DNA of 64,000 bases from Fibrobacter sp. (GTDB lineage Bacteria > Fibrobacterota > Fibrobacteria > Fibrobacterales > Fibrobacteraceae). The position numbers and the translations under genes were made by a program. The notes beneath the pieces are model-generated. The model was not told the DNA's origin and ran no database searches. It saw nothing but the letters and a program-made list of their open reading frames with translations. This document shows, one piece after another, positions 10,175-18,278 of this stretch (its first letter is position 1; each line of letters opens with the position of its first letter). The stretch is from NCBI GenBank assembly GCA_024399035.1, contig JAKSID010000002.1, positions 57,732 through 121,731 on the forward strand, in the 5' to 3' direction.

Positions 10175-11302
10175 ATGAAGATGAATTCGAAGAAAATTTG
10201 CGGAATGTTTGCCTTTGCCGCAGTTTGCACTGTGGCGCTTGTTGCTGGTTTTAACGCTCCTGTTGAAGTGGCTACCCCATGGGAATCCATCGGTGGTTGC
10301 GGTGCAGGTGGTTCTGGCGGTGGCGCCGGCGACGGTATCAAGTGGATTGGCCAGGGCGTGTCCGGTGGCTACCTGGAAGTGGAAGCCTTTACCAAGTACA
10401 CCGTAGGCCAGAATTTCTCTGGCGTTACCTTGACTCCTCATTTGTCCATGAAGCCTACTTGGTCCACAAAGCTGGGCGTGAGCATTCCTTGGATGAGTCA
10501 TCGTGGCGAAGTGCAGTACCGCACTAACCAGATTCCGGCGGACCGTTCTACTGGCGGCTTGGGCGATGTGTCCTTTGACTTTAGCAAGACGATTGGTAGC
10601 GGTGGCGCAGCTTCTCTTTCTGCAAGCCTTTCTCTGCCCACGGGCCAGTACGATATTAAGCGTGGTACCGATGCTGCCCAGTTGATTTTGCCCAGCAGTT
10701 TCCAGAAAGGTTCTGGCTTGTACAGCTTGACTTTGGGTTGGGACTACAGCCGCGATACGGACAAGGGCATTTGGCTTTACGGCTTGACTTACACTCATCC
10801 CTTTGCCATGCACTTGATTTCTGGTGAGAACGAATTTAACGATACCTACTGGAAGGATCTTGACCGTAAGGGCGACCGTTTCAACTATCGCTTTAAACCT
10901 TATGGCGAAAACGACTTGGGTGCCTACACTCCGCCTACTGTGGGCGGTTCCATTGCCTATGGTTACCGCGGTCGTGCAGGTATTGTGCAGTCCCTCGGTG
11001 TGAACTTCTCCGCACCTCTTGGAGTCGCCTGGATTTCTTCGGAAAAGACCGGTACCTATGATCCTCGTCCGGACCCGGATCACAAGGCTTGGTCTGCAGC
11101 CATTGCCTATGGTATTGAATTCTCCAATACGGATTTCCCGATTTTCTTGGCTCTGTCTATTCCTATTCATGATAAGGCGAATGCGGCTAACCCGGATAAC
11201 GAATATGATGAGAAGCCCATGAGAGAATGGAATGCGCCGGACTGGAGTGACATCGGTCAGCAGTGGACGATTGCTGTCGGCGTCAAGGGAAGCTTCTTCT
11301 AA
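10175..11302 (+). CDS. Outer-membrane beta-barrel protein
   Basis: 375 residues. The ATG at 10175 follows GAGG by 6 nt. Signal peptide to about residue 27, then a striking glycine-rich stretch (GGCGAGGSGGGAGDG) and a long run of alternating hydrophobic/polar strands ending in a terminal Phe (AVGVKGSFF), as outer-membrane barrels do. It resembles the 'transporter/phenol-meta-pathway' type of barrel, but I cannot assign a family. Paired with the propeller lipoprotein upstream, which may be its periplasmic or surface partner. Confidence 0.7.
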   Translation: MKMNSKKICGMFAFAAVCTVALVAGFNAPVEVATPWESIGGCGAGGSGGGAGDGIKWIGQGVSGGYLEVEAFTKYTVGQNFSGVTLTPHLSMKPTWSTKLGVSIPWMSHRGEVQYRTNQIPADRSTGGLGDVSFDFSKTIGSGGAASLSASLSLPTGQYDIKRGTDAAQLILPSSFQKGSGLYSLTLGWDYSRDTDKGIWLYGLTYTHPFAMHLISGENEFNDTYWKDLDRKGDRFNYRFKPYGENDLGAYTPPTVGGSIAYGYRGRAGIVQSLGVNFSAPLGVAWISSEKTGTYDPRPDPDHKAWSAAIAYGIEFSNTDFPIFLALSIPIHDKANAANPDNEYDEKPMREWNAPDWSDIGQQWTIAVGVKGSFF

Positions 11303-11316
11303 TTTATAGAGTCGGG

Positions 11317-11424
11317 GCGATTTAGCGGGCTTTGAGATGCTGTCCTGTCGGGACGCTCGCCCTACGGGCATCACCCGCTACGCGGAGTCCCTCCAGTCCA
11401 GTCCCAAAGCCCTCGAAAAATCGC
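11317..11424. repeat. 108-nt intergenic inverted-repeat element
   Basis: Outer arms GCGATTTAGCGGGCTTTG (11317-11334) and CAAAGCCCTCGAAAAATCGC (11405-11424) pair over ~17 bases with one small bulge. The interior is GC-rich and itself partly self-complementary. It encodes no plausible protein and lies between the barrel gene and the recombinase gene. Confidence 0.6.
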
Positions 11425-11441
11425 TCCTTGATGGAATTAAG

Positions 11442-11475
11442 AAGAATACGTCCGCTAGGACGCCTTCTTTTTGTT
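11442..11475. terminator. Rho-independent terminator
   Basis: AAGAA..CGTCC-GCTA-GGACG..TTCTT stem followed by TTTTG. Bounds the barrel gene; the A-rich left side lets it also work for the minus strand. Confidence 0.65.
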
Positions 11476-11526
11476 TCGAATAATCGGGACGAATTTAGGG
11501 GTTGGGGCCCCCTGAGTGGGGGTTCC

Positions 11527-11548
11527 AAGGGGCAAAGCCCCTTGCATC
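11527..11548 (-). repeat. Palindromic 3'-end element, copy 1
   Basis: AAGGGGC-AAA-GCCCCTT followed by GCATC, so on the minus strand it reads GATGC then the palindrome, 3 nt after the stop codon of the recombinase gene. Near-identical elements follow purT (46081) and the HD-GYP gene (46220-46241). Confidence 0.7.
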
Positions 11549-11551
11549 TTA

Positions 11552-12478
11552 TTACGCACGTGGATGAGTCTTTTTAAAAGCCTCTCTTAAACGTTCTGCA
11601 CTGACATGGGTGTAGACTTGGGTTGTGGAGATGCTCTCATGGCCCAGCATTTCTTTGACGCTCATGATTTCTGCGCCGTTCTCCAGCAGGTGCGTTGCAA
11701 AGCTGTGGCGCAAAACGTGGGGGCTAGCCTTGCCCTCCCAACCGATGTCACGGAGCAGGTCGTGAATGTCGTTGCGCAGAGTTCTTAGACCAAAGGGTTT
11801 GCCGTCGTCACTCAAGAATACGTAGCCTGTAGGGGAGGGCACGCGGCCGGCTTCGGCCTGCTTTTGCTTGAACTCGCCGATGCGAGCTAGCAATGCCTCG
11901 GTGACGGGTACGATTCGCTCCTTATTGCCCTTACCGATGACTCGAACCAGGTGTTCCTTCTCCTGGATTTGATTCCAGCAGAGTCCTTGGCATTCCGAGA
12001 TTCGCAGGCCGGACCCGTAGATAAGTTCAAGCAGCAAGCGAGCCCGCAACTGAGGCAGTGTGGGATTCTCCAACTCCGGGAACTTTTCCTCGGACAAATC
12101 CTTCTGGCTCATGAAATTCACCAGACGCTTGGGGCGCTTGGGCATGGGAACGTTCCCCGCAGGGTTCGTCGAAAGGATCTTGGAACGGACCAGGTACTTC
12201 CCAAAACTTTTTAAAGCCGCCAAGTGTTCGCAGATGCTTGTGGGGGCGAGTCCCTGTTTGATTTTCAAGTTCCATACAAAACTTTTCACGTTTGTCTCGG
12301 TGAATGCCTCCAGTGCGACCGCGACGTTCCCAGTGACGTTCCCGGCGACGTTTCCTGCACCCAAGTGCTCCACGAACTTATGGAGGGACTTACGATAGGT
12401 GTCCACGGTACGGGGCGAAAAATGACGCTGTACCTCGACATACGTTAAAAAGTGCTGGATTTGTTCTGAAAGTTCCAT
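11552..12478 (-). CDS. Tyrosine recombinase, XerC/XerD family
   Basis: 308 residues, the usual Xer length. N-terminal SAM-like core-binding domain (residues 1-~100), then the catalytic domain with all expected residues: Arg in YGSGLRISEC, Lys in GKGNKERIVPV, HVLRHSFATHL, the second His in LGHESI, and the nucleophile Tyr in TQVYTHVS. Members resolve chromosome dimers at dif with a partner Xer at the septum. XerC and XerD cannot be told apart here. No integron or phage genes are adjacent, which favours the housekeeping role. It is divergent from the PorV-like gene and shares a short AT-rich promoter region with it. Confidence 0.92.
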   Translation of the reverse strand: MELSEQIQHFLTYVEVQRHFSPRTVDTYRKSLHKFVEHLGAGNVAGNVTGNVAVALEAFTETNVKSFVWNLKIKQGLAPTSICEHLAALKSFGKYLVRSKILSTNPAGNVPMPKRPKRLVNFMSQKDLSEEKFPELENPTLPQLRARLLLELIYGSGLRISECQGLCWNQIQEKEHLVRVIGKGNKERIVPVTEALLARIGEFKQKQAEAGRVPSPTGYVFLSDDGKPFGLRTLRNDIHDLLRDIGWEGKASPHVLRHSFATHLLENGAEIMSVKEMLGHESISTTQVYTHVSAERLREAFKKTHPRA

Positions 12479-12537
12479 TTATGTATATTCTTGAATATAT
12501 TGGTACTCCAAAAATAATCTATCTTGAAAGTCAAGTT

Positions 12538-13866
12538 ATGACATTGGCAGGAAAATTTTTCACATTTGAAAAGCGAGGACTTCGTAGTTTCCTCGTTGCT
12601 CTCCTGTTATCCAATGCCGCCTTTGCTGCCGATCGTGTGGTTGGTGCGAACTCTTCCCTTGAGATTAACCCCGGAGCTCGTTCTGCTGGTTTAGGTTCTG
12701 CAGCCTTGGCTGTAGACGGGGATTACCTTGGACTAACCTCCAATCCTCAGCAGTTGGCCAATGTGAATTACGCCTGGGCTTCTCTTTCCCATACGGAGTA
12801 CTACGAGAATACCCAGTTTGATTACGCATCTGCGGTGGTGCCTTTAGGCGCTGGTCAGGGTATCGGTGTCTCTTTTGCACGTTTTGGTGCCAATGATATT
12901 CCCTATATCAAGGACGGTGAACCGCTCCCGGAGGGTTTCCTTTACGAAACGCTCTCCATTGCGGACTGGATGTTCTCCGTGTCCTATGGTCGAAAGCTTT
13001 TCGATCGGTTTGAAGTGGGTGTCTCCTTCCATGGTCTGTATCGAGACCTGGATCAGTCTGGCTTTGGTTTCCGTAGCGACATTGGTGTGCGCTACCATGT
13101 GATTGACCAACTTTATGTTTCTGGCTTGCTGAAGGGCTGGACTTCTTCTGCCACAGCCTGGGGTTCCGGTGAGTTTGAATACACCTCGCCCGAAGTCTAT
13201 TTGGCTGCAAGCTACGGCCTTGCTGTTCCTTACCTCTACGGAAAACTGGGCATGTACTGGCAAAGCGCCGGTCTGTTCCATCAAGAATCCAGGGAAATGG
13301 GATTTGGTAGCGATGACCGTGGTGGCCGCATCTGGGAAAGTCCCTTGGATTGGCTTTCCGGTGGTCGTGGCGGTCTGGAAATGGCTTTTGACTTTGGCTT
13401 GTCCCTCCGCTTGGGCTTGAGCAGCTTTACCACTTTCCAGAGCGTGACTGCAGGTGCGGGTATTGTCATCGCCAAGTTCCTTAAGATCGACTACGCCTTT
13501 GAGTCCCATCCGGTTTTGTCGCCGGTGCATCGCATCAGTGTAAGCTTTAGCCCCTACTTGTTCTCCAAGAAGCCTCGCCCGGGTACGCCGGAAGCTGCAG
13601 CAGCAGTCCGCAAGCCCACGCTCTTAACGGAGGAAGTGGAAGAGGAAGAAGTAGCCGCGGACCATATTCCCGAAATCGTTGAAGAACCGGTTGATCCGAC
13701 CCCCACCGAAAATCCCGCAGCAAATTCCGCCGCAGAACCTGCCGCAAATCTTGCAGCCGAACCTGTACAAAGCACGAGCGAACAGCCTGTACAACCTCAG
13801 GAAAATGCTGATCCAGCCCCCGCCAAGGGCACGATTGTGGAGACTGATGACGAAATTTTGGAATAA
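12538..13866 (+). CDS. PorV/PorQ family outer-membrane protein
   Basis: 442 residues. The ATG at 12538 starts a typical signal peptide ending AAFA-AD. The first mature residues, INPGARSAGLGSAALAVDGD followed by SNPQQLANV, are the hallmark of PorV/PorQ (UPF0164-like) barrels, which in Bacteroidota shuttle type IX secretion cargo. The barrel ends at about residue 345; a Pro/Glu/Ala-rich acidic tail of ~95 residues follows (EEVEEEEVAAD ... PAANSAAEPAAN). Secretion by T9SS would link it to the GH16 enzyme at 59172, but no other T9SS gene is in the window. Confidence 0.8.
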   Translation: MTLAGKFFTFEKRGLRSFLVALLLSNAAFAADRVVGANSSLEINPGARSAGLGSAALAVDGDYLGLTSNPQQLANVNYAWASLSHTEYYENTQFDYASAVVPLGAGQGIGVSFARFGANDIPYIKDGEPLPEGFLYETLSIADWMFSVSYGRKLFDRFEVGVSFHGLYRDLDQSGFGFRSDIGVRYHVIDQLYVSGLLKGWTSSATAWGSGEFEYTSPEVYLAASYGLAVPYLYGKLGMYWQSAGLFHQESREMGFGSDDRGGRIWESPLDWLSGGRGGLEMAFDFGLSLRLGLSSFTTFQSVTAGAGIVIAKFLKIDYAFESHPVLSPVHRISVSFSPYLFSKKPRPGTPEAAAAVRKPTLLTEEVEEEEVAADHIPEIVEEPVDPTPTENPAANSAAEPAANLAAEPVQSTSEQPVQPQENADPAPAKGTIVETDDEILE

Positions 13867-13889
13867 AATGACCTAAAAATGGTCATTTT
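13865..13889 (+). terminator. Hairpin terminator overlapping a stop codon
   Basis: Perfect 9-bp stem AAAATGACC/GGTCATTTT with loop TAAAAAT; the left arm begins inside the PorV-like gene's TAA. A T-run is provided by the right arm itself. Confidence 0.65.
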
Positions 13890-13924
13890 ACGTGACGAGC
13901 CTCACTAATATTGAATAAATAGGC

Positions 13925-13930
13925 TATATT
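13925..13930 (+). promoter_or_regulatory. TATATT box directly upstream of a start codon
   Basis: TATATT ends 6 nt before the ATG at 13937 with only TTTACC between and no ribosome binding site, indicating a leaderless transcript for the STAS gene and its operon. Confidence 0.55.
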
Positions 13931-13936
13931 TTTACC

Positions 13937-14581
13937 ATGCCTCAGTTGAAGAATTATCGCGAAGTTGGAAATTTTGATTTGCTTTCTGCACCCCTCAATC
14001 CTATTGGGGCCTTTGATGCTGAACAGTTCAAAAAGCAGGTTCGTGACCTTCTAGCCGAAAAGCAGGACGAAAAGTTCATTGCTGTGGACCTGGCTGGCTT
14101 GGATTTCGTGTACAGCGATGCCTACAATGCATTCATCATGTTCCAGCAAGAAATGTCCAGCCGTGGCGGTATGTTCGCCGTTCTCACCAACAACAAGATC
14201 ATTGTAGATGGCTTGAAAAAGGCCGGTCTCGACAAGACGATCAAGGTTTTCGCCTACGAAGCAGATCTGATGGCTTTCTCTTTGCATTCTCCGGCTGCTG
14301 CCGAAGGAACTTCCGAATCTGTCGAAGCAGAATCCGGTGCCGTTGCTTCTCAGAACATGAGCGCCGAAATCAAGTCCGCTTCCGCAGACCGCCACACTGG
14401 CTCCCATCGTCGCTTTACCAAGAGCTTCAATGCGATCGCCAAGGAAGAAGAAAAGAAATCCCAGAAGAAGGGCCTGGACATGCCGTTCGAGGAAGAACCC
14501 TCTTCTGCTCATACCGTCATTATCGTCATCCTGCTGCTTTTGGCTGTAGTTGGCGGCGTTCTGGCATTCCTCTTTGTTTAG
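13937..14581 (+). CDS. STAS-domain protein with C-terminal membrane anchor
   Basis: 214 residues. Residues 1-~115 form a STAS (anti-sigma-factor antagonist) domain: IAVDLAGLDFVYSDAYNAFIMF carries the central strand and the loop where SpoIIAA-type proteins have a phosphorylated Ser (here YSDAYNA), then GGMFAVLTNNKIIVDGLKKAGLDKTIKVF. A polar linker (~120-190) leads to a single terminal helix (TVIIVILLLLAVVGGVLAFLFV), so the protein is tail-anchored with the STAS domain in the cytoplasm. No anti-sigma kinase or phosphatase is nearby. First gene of a four-gene unit; the gap to the next is 6 nt. Confidence 0.85.
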   Translation: MPQLKNYREVGNFDLLSAPLNPIGAFDAEQFKKQVRDLLAEKQDEKFIAVDLAGLDFVYSDAYNAFIMFQQEMSSRGGMFAVLTNNKIIVDGLKKAGLDKTIKVFAYEADLMAFSLHSPAAAEGTSESVEAESGAVASQNMSAEIKSASADRHTGSHRRFTKSFNAIAKEEEKKSQKKGLDMPFEEEPSSAHTVIIVILLLLAVVGGVLAFLFV

Positions 14582-14587
14582 TTTCCA

Positions 14588-15508
14588 ATGTCCGTTGAAT
14601 TCCAGGAATACAAGGGCAAACGGAAAAATATCAAGACAAGACATAAGTTTCCGTTAATCCGCTTGCTTCTGGTTGCTGCAGCTGCCTTTGCTGTCTATTG
14701 GTCTGGCCTGCTCCGTACCATCGTGGACGCCCTGCCCTTGCCGGGTAACGAAGAAGTGGTTGTGGTGGACAACTGGGAAAACCGTTGCAGAACCTATAGC
14801 GGCACTCCTTTTGCTTTGGAAAACGGCTTGGCCCAGTGCTCCTGGATTTTGAACGATTCTTCCCTTGTACAGAATCTTCCCAATACATTTTTGCGTTACG
14901 TAGCCTCTCTGCGTAAGTCCGAAGTTTCCAAGCTGCATTGGGTGGCTCCTATCGAGGATTTCGCCAACGCCAGGTTCGTTTTGCATGAAGACGGCAATCC
15001 TTTCGTGTATTTGCACATGATGACAAAGGATTCCAGCTACGTCTGGATTTCCAAGAATACGGGTTGCCGTTTCCCTGGAATTTGTCCGCAGTTGCCTATG
15101 GAATCTTCCGCACTGCCTATTTCGGACGGCTTTGACTTCGAAGGCCAGGAATCCCTGCTTGCCATGGACGCGTTTAGCGGTATCGGCGAAGCTCCCATCC
15201 AGTCCGTACTTCCGGGCATCGTCATTGCCTCGGGCAAGGACTCCCTGGGCTACTTTGTAGAAATCGACCACGGTTTCAACGTTACAAGCAAGACCTCCGG
15301 CATTGGTTTCCCTAAGGAGAACTTGTCTGTAGGCGATTCCATCAAGGCGGGCGCCAACATCGGTCGCTTGTCTCCCCAGGATAGCTCCGCCTTTTACCTG
15401 ACGGTTCGCCAGAACGGCTTGTTCGTTCGCTGGAGCGATTTCTATGCGGCTGCACATCCGGTTCCTCAGGATCAGATTGGTGAATTCGAGAAGTCCCTGG
15501 GCTTTTAA
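14588..15508 (+). CDS. Membrane-anchored, degenerate LytM/M23-like protein
   Basis: 306 residues. One N-terminal membrane helix (about 25-47: LIRLLLVAAAAFAVYWSGLL) and a periplasmic body. Residues ~205-290 follow the LytM/M23 fold: VLPGIVIASGKDSLGYFVEIDHGFN, then LSVGDSIKAGANIGRLSP and AFYLTVRQNGLFV. The catalytic motifs are lost: the YxHL strand reads TSKTSGIG and the HLHFE strand reads SAFYLTV, so zinc binding and peptidase activity are not expected. Degenerate LytM proteins such as EnvC and NlpD act as activators of amidases, so a regulatory role in wall splitting is a reasonable inference. Confidence 0.75.
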   Translation: MSVEFQEYKGKRKNIKTRHKFPLIRLLLVAAAAFAVYWSGLLRTIVDALPLPGNEEVVVVDNWENRCRTYSGTPFALENGLAQCSWILNDSSLVQNLPNTFLRYVASLRKSEVSKLHWVAPIEDFANARFVLHEDGNPFVYLHMMTKDSSYVWISKNTGCRFPGICPQLPMESSALPISDGFDFEGQESLLAMDAFSGIGEAPIQSVLPGIVIASGKDSLGYFVEIDHGFNVTSKTSGIGFPKENLSVGDSIKAGANIGRLSPQDSSAFYLTVRQNGLFVRWSDFYAAAHPVPQDQIGEFEKSLGF

Positions 15509-15527
15509 TTATTTGTGGTTTTTCAAT

Positions 15528-16646
15528 ATGTCCGGCAACTTTCTAAAAAGAACGTTTTTGTTGTGCGCAAGCCTTTGGCTGGTGCTCCTTTCTTTTGCCG
15601 GCTGCGAATACAGTTCCGATGGTCCGTTGAAGCCTTCTAGCAGCAAGTATGAATCTGATGGGGAAGGCTATTTTTTGAGCGCCGACCTGGATTCCGGAAG
15701 CAATATCCATCTGGCCTCTGACACGCTCTATTTGGGTATGCAAAAGATCTGGTCATTTTCCAATTGCGCCCTGAAGTCCATTGACCTTGATTACCAGAAG
15801 GAAGACTCAATCCTTTGGATTGCGCCGACGATTGCTTACCACGCCACCGAAGAAGACTGCCCGGCTCCCATCTACAGGCCCGACACCGTACTCAAGGTAT
15901 TGCTGGATGACGAGGCTTTGGATGGAATCGGACAAATTAACGTAAAGAACGACAAGGATTCCACTCTGGATTCTATTCTTCTCCGTCGTGGCTCCTTTGA
16001 ACTGGACACCTTCAATGTCTATGTGGATTCCTCTTTCTCCGACCCGAAAAGCCTCCCGTTAAAAACGAAGGTGAAGAGACACGGAAAGCATACGGGTTCC
16101 ATTCTGAAAGTGCTGGATTCCCTGACGCCCCGTGTGTTCTATTGGCGTACCATGAAATCCGCCTGCACGAATCGCGTGGACATGTGCGACGAAGTTGTGC
16201 CGGATACGGTTTATCCTACCAGCTGGAGCATCTCGGATACGAACCTGGTGCCGGTGCATTATGCTTGTGCCGATACGAATTTGACGTACTGCATTAATGG
16301 TAAGTGGAAGGACGATTCTACCGCCCTGGGTAAGTTGCAGGAACGCCCGGATACGATTTGGAACTCCAGTACCTATTACGTGGAAGAAGTTCCGGAGTGC
16401 GCTACCTTTGACGGCTTTAATTACGTTAACGTGGCTGTTGGCTATACCGCAAGGTTTATTCGCAGGATGTTTGTTCCTGATGAAGATGAAACGTTCTGTG
16501 GACCGTCAACTACAGAAACAATGATGATTTTTAAACTGCCTGGCGGAATGGTGATGGATAACGACTCCGTGAAGGTGGTGGATGATTTGCTCAAGGCATG
16601 GAAAAAGGCCGAGGTGGCTCCCGATACCTTGATTACCGAGGATTAG
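15528..16646 (+). CDS. Lipoprotein, unknown function
   Basis: 372 residues. The ATG at 15528 gives a lipoprotein signal (MSGNFLKRTFLLCASLWLVL...) with lipobox FAGC. The mature part is Asp/Ser/Thr-rich with scattered cysteines (for example EEDC, KSACTNRVDMC, VHYACADTNLTYC), which could form disulfides in the periplasm. No domain recognised. It lies 19 nt after the LytM-like gene and 4 nt before the Nudix gene, so it is part of the same operon. Confidence 0.75.
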   Translation: MSGNFLKRTFLLCASLWLVLLSFAGCEYSSDGPLKPSSSKYESDGEGYFLSADLDSGSNIHLASDTLYLGMQKIWSFSNCALKSIDLDYQKEDSILWIAPTIAYHATEEDCPAPIYRPDTVLKVLLDDEALDGIGQINVKNDKDSTLDSILLRRGSFELDTFNVYVDSSFSDPKSLPLKTKVKRHGKHTGSILKVLDSLTPRVFYWRTMKSACTNRVDMCDEVVPDTVYPTSWSISDTNLVPVHYACADTNLTYCINGKWKDDSTALGKLQERPDTIWNSSTYYVEEVPECATFDGFNYVNVAVGYTARFIRRMFVPDEDETFCGPSTTETMMIFKLPGGMVMDNDSVKVVDDLLKAWKKAEVAPDTLITED

Positions 16647-16650
16647 CAAG

Positions 16651-17373
16651 ATGATTGAATATTCCTTTGCTGCTGAGATTGCCGAAGCTGACAAATCCAT
16701 TCTTTTGAACTCCAGGATCTACAAGGAATGGCTGGAAAAGAGCGAGGAAAAGTTCATCGTCAAGAAAGTGCATTTTGCATCTGCAGATTTTTTGCTGAAG
16801 GGACGTCAGCCTTTGTTCATTAAGCTTGAGGCTACGGCAACATTGCCTGATGGTCGCCCGGTGCACGGCATTGTTCTTGTCCGTGGTAACGCTGTGGGCG
16901 TGCTGGTGGTGTTGCGCTGCGAAGGCAAGCCTTACTTGCTATTGGTGCGTCAGCCCCGCTTTGCTATTTCTGAACAGGCTTCCCTCGAGATTCCCGCAGG
17001 CATTCTGGACTGGACCGGCGACTACCGTAAGGTGGCTCTTGCTGAATTAGAAGAAGAGGCCCAGATTAAGGCGGAGGATTCCGAACTGATTGACCTGACA
17101 GATTTCTGGTATCAGGGTTCTTCTGTGGGTTTTGCCGGCAGCTGCGGCTTGCTGGATGAACGTATTCGTTTGTATGCAATCGAACGTGATGTGACGGCGG
17201 AAGAATTGAAGGCCATGGATGGCAAGGACCAGCAGTACACCGAGGAAATCGAGTGGATCAAGACCGAGGTGCTGTCCTACGAAGAAGCCGCCCGCAAATT
17301 TGTGGACGGCAAGAATCTTGTGGCTTTGTTCATGTACGAGCGTTGGCTCAAGGCTCAGGGCAGAACCCTTTAA
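16651..17373 (+). CDS. Nudix hydrolase, ADP-sugar pyrophosphatase-like
   Basis: 240 residues. The arrangement is that of ADP-ribose/ADP-sugar pyrophosphatases: VGVLVVLRCEGKPYLLLVRQPRFAIS, LEIPAGILDWTG, then the Nudix helix VALAELEEEAQI and DFWYQGSSVGFAGS. The Nudix-box Arg of REUxEE is replaced by Ala (LAELEEEA) while the metal-binding glutamates remain. Activity may be altered. GAGG just before the preceding stop codon serves as ribosome binding site. Last gene of the STAS unit; reason for this association unknown. Confidence 0.85.
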   Translation: MIEYSFAAEIAEADKSILLNSRIYKEWLEKSEEKFIVKKVHFASADFLLKGRQPLFIKLEATATLPDGRPVHGIVLVRGNAVGVLVVLRCEGKPYLLLVRQPRFAISEQASLEIPAGILDWTGDYRKVALAELEEEAQIKAEDSELIDLTDFWYQGSSVGFAGSCGLLDERIRLYAIERDVTAEELKAMDGKDQQYTEEIEWIKTEVLSYEEAARKFVDGKNLVALFMYERWLKAQGRTL

Positions 17374-17394
17374 GGGGTCGCCCAAAATCGCTAA

Positions 17395-17613
17395 TTAGAA
17401 GACAAGTGTGTTGATGGTGAGACCCAGGAAAAATAGGGTCAGGTAACCGTACCACAGCGCCGTAAGGGCGTAATTCAAAACTCTCTTGTATTTCTTAGGC
17501 TCGTTCTTGTTCTTTTCGCGAATAACGAGAACGTTCTTTCTGCAGAAATAAGCACAGCCTGCAAGGCCGATAAGAGAAGCGAGAATAAGTAGTACGTATG
17601 TCATGATGGGCAT
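17395..17613 (-). CDS. Small two-helix membrane protein
   Basis: 72 residues from the ATG at 17613 (MPIMTYVLLILASLIGLAGC); a start 9 nt later at 17604 is equally possible, and an upstream in-frame ATG (17667) looks less likely. Two membrane helices (about 4-22 and 50-70) flank a basic loop (REKNKNEPKKYKR). The upstream side carries an AT-rich TAAACTATTTT instead of a ribosome binding site. No family recognised. Confidence 0.55.
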   Translation of the reverse strand: MPIMTYVLLILASLIGLAGCAYFCRKNVLVIREKNKNEPKKYKRVLNYALTALWYGYLTLFFLGLTINTLVF

Positions 17614-17778
17614 AAAATAGTTTATTTCATTGGCAAAAACGAGAAAAGGACCTGTAAATGGGTACAAACCCTTAAATGACTGTTGCCCTGCGCCCGTTTT
17701 TTTTCTCTATTTGGTCTCGGTTTAAGACTGTCCGTGGTCATTGCCTCTACCTTGAACGAGTTTTCAGGTGAAGCGGTG

Positions 17779-17803
17779 GCCGTTAGCGGACGGCTATTTT
17801 AAT
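17779..17803 (+). other. Hairpin and AT-rich promoter region before rimP
   Basis: GCCGT-TAGCGG-ACGGC (17779-17794) is followed by TATTTTAATATAAG. The TAATAT run is the likely promoter for the translation operon; the hairpin may be an upstream terminator or regulatory site. Confidence 0.4.
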
Positions 17804-17816
17804 ATAAGAGGCTTAT

Positions 17817-18263
17817 TTGGCTAACCAAAAACTGGATTCGCTTATTGCTGAAGCATGTACTGCTGCTGGCGTGACGCTGGTAGAGCAGGATATGTTCCGC
17901 GCTGGCAAGCGTAAGACACTGCGTCTTTATATCGACAAGCCCGAAGGTGTGTCTATTGATGACTGCACCAATGTGAGCCATTTCTTGTCTGACGCACTGG
18001 ACCTCGATCCCGAAATTATTGAAGGCGCCTACACCCTGGAAGTTTCTTCCCCGGGCTTGGACCGCCCCTTGAAGTCGGACGCTGACTTTATCAGAAACAA
18101 AGGCCGCTTTATCCGTGTGACCAGACCTGCAGGTAAGCCTGTGGTGGGTCAGCTGATCGATGTGGACGAAAAGAATTTAACCCTGGTACTTAAGGGAAGC
18201 AAAGCGGAAGAGATTATTCCCCGCGACGAAGTACTGGTGGCTAAGGTAGATGTACAAATCTAA
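17817..18263 (+). CDS. rimP: Ribosome maturation factor RimP
   Basis: 148 residues, normal RimP length. Needed for 30S subunit maturation. Seen: N-terminal domain LDSLIAEACTAAGVTLVEQDMFR, the central DDCTNVSHFLSDALDLD, the family hallmark LEVSSPGLDRPLKSDADF, then a C-terminal Sm-like barrel. It starts with TTG (TTGGCTAACC), since no ATG fits the conserved N-terminus. First gene of rimP-nusA-infB-rbfA-truB-ribF; the standard order supports the call. Confidence 0.95.
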   Translation: MANQKLDSLIAEACTAAGVTLVEQDMFRAGKRKTLRLYIDKPEGVSIDDCTNVSHFLSDALDLDPEIIEGAYTLEVSSPGLDRPLKSDADFIRNKGRFIRVTRPAGKPVVGQLIDVDEKNLTLVLKGSKAEEIIPRDEVLVAKVDVQI

Positions 18264-18278
18264 TAGGAAGGTCATGTT

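Noticed and set aside
11317..11424. Integron attC site next to the recombinase
   Set aside because: No GTTRRRY/RYYYAAC core sites were found, and the recombinase lacks the extra patch region of integron integrases; kept only as an inverted-repeat element.
17668..17816. Possible tRNA or small RNA upstream of rimP
   Set aside because: No cloverleaf or T-arm sequence could be found; only a hairpin and a promoter-like run are seen.
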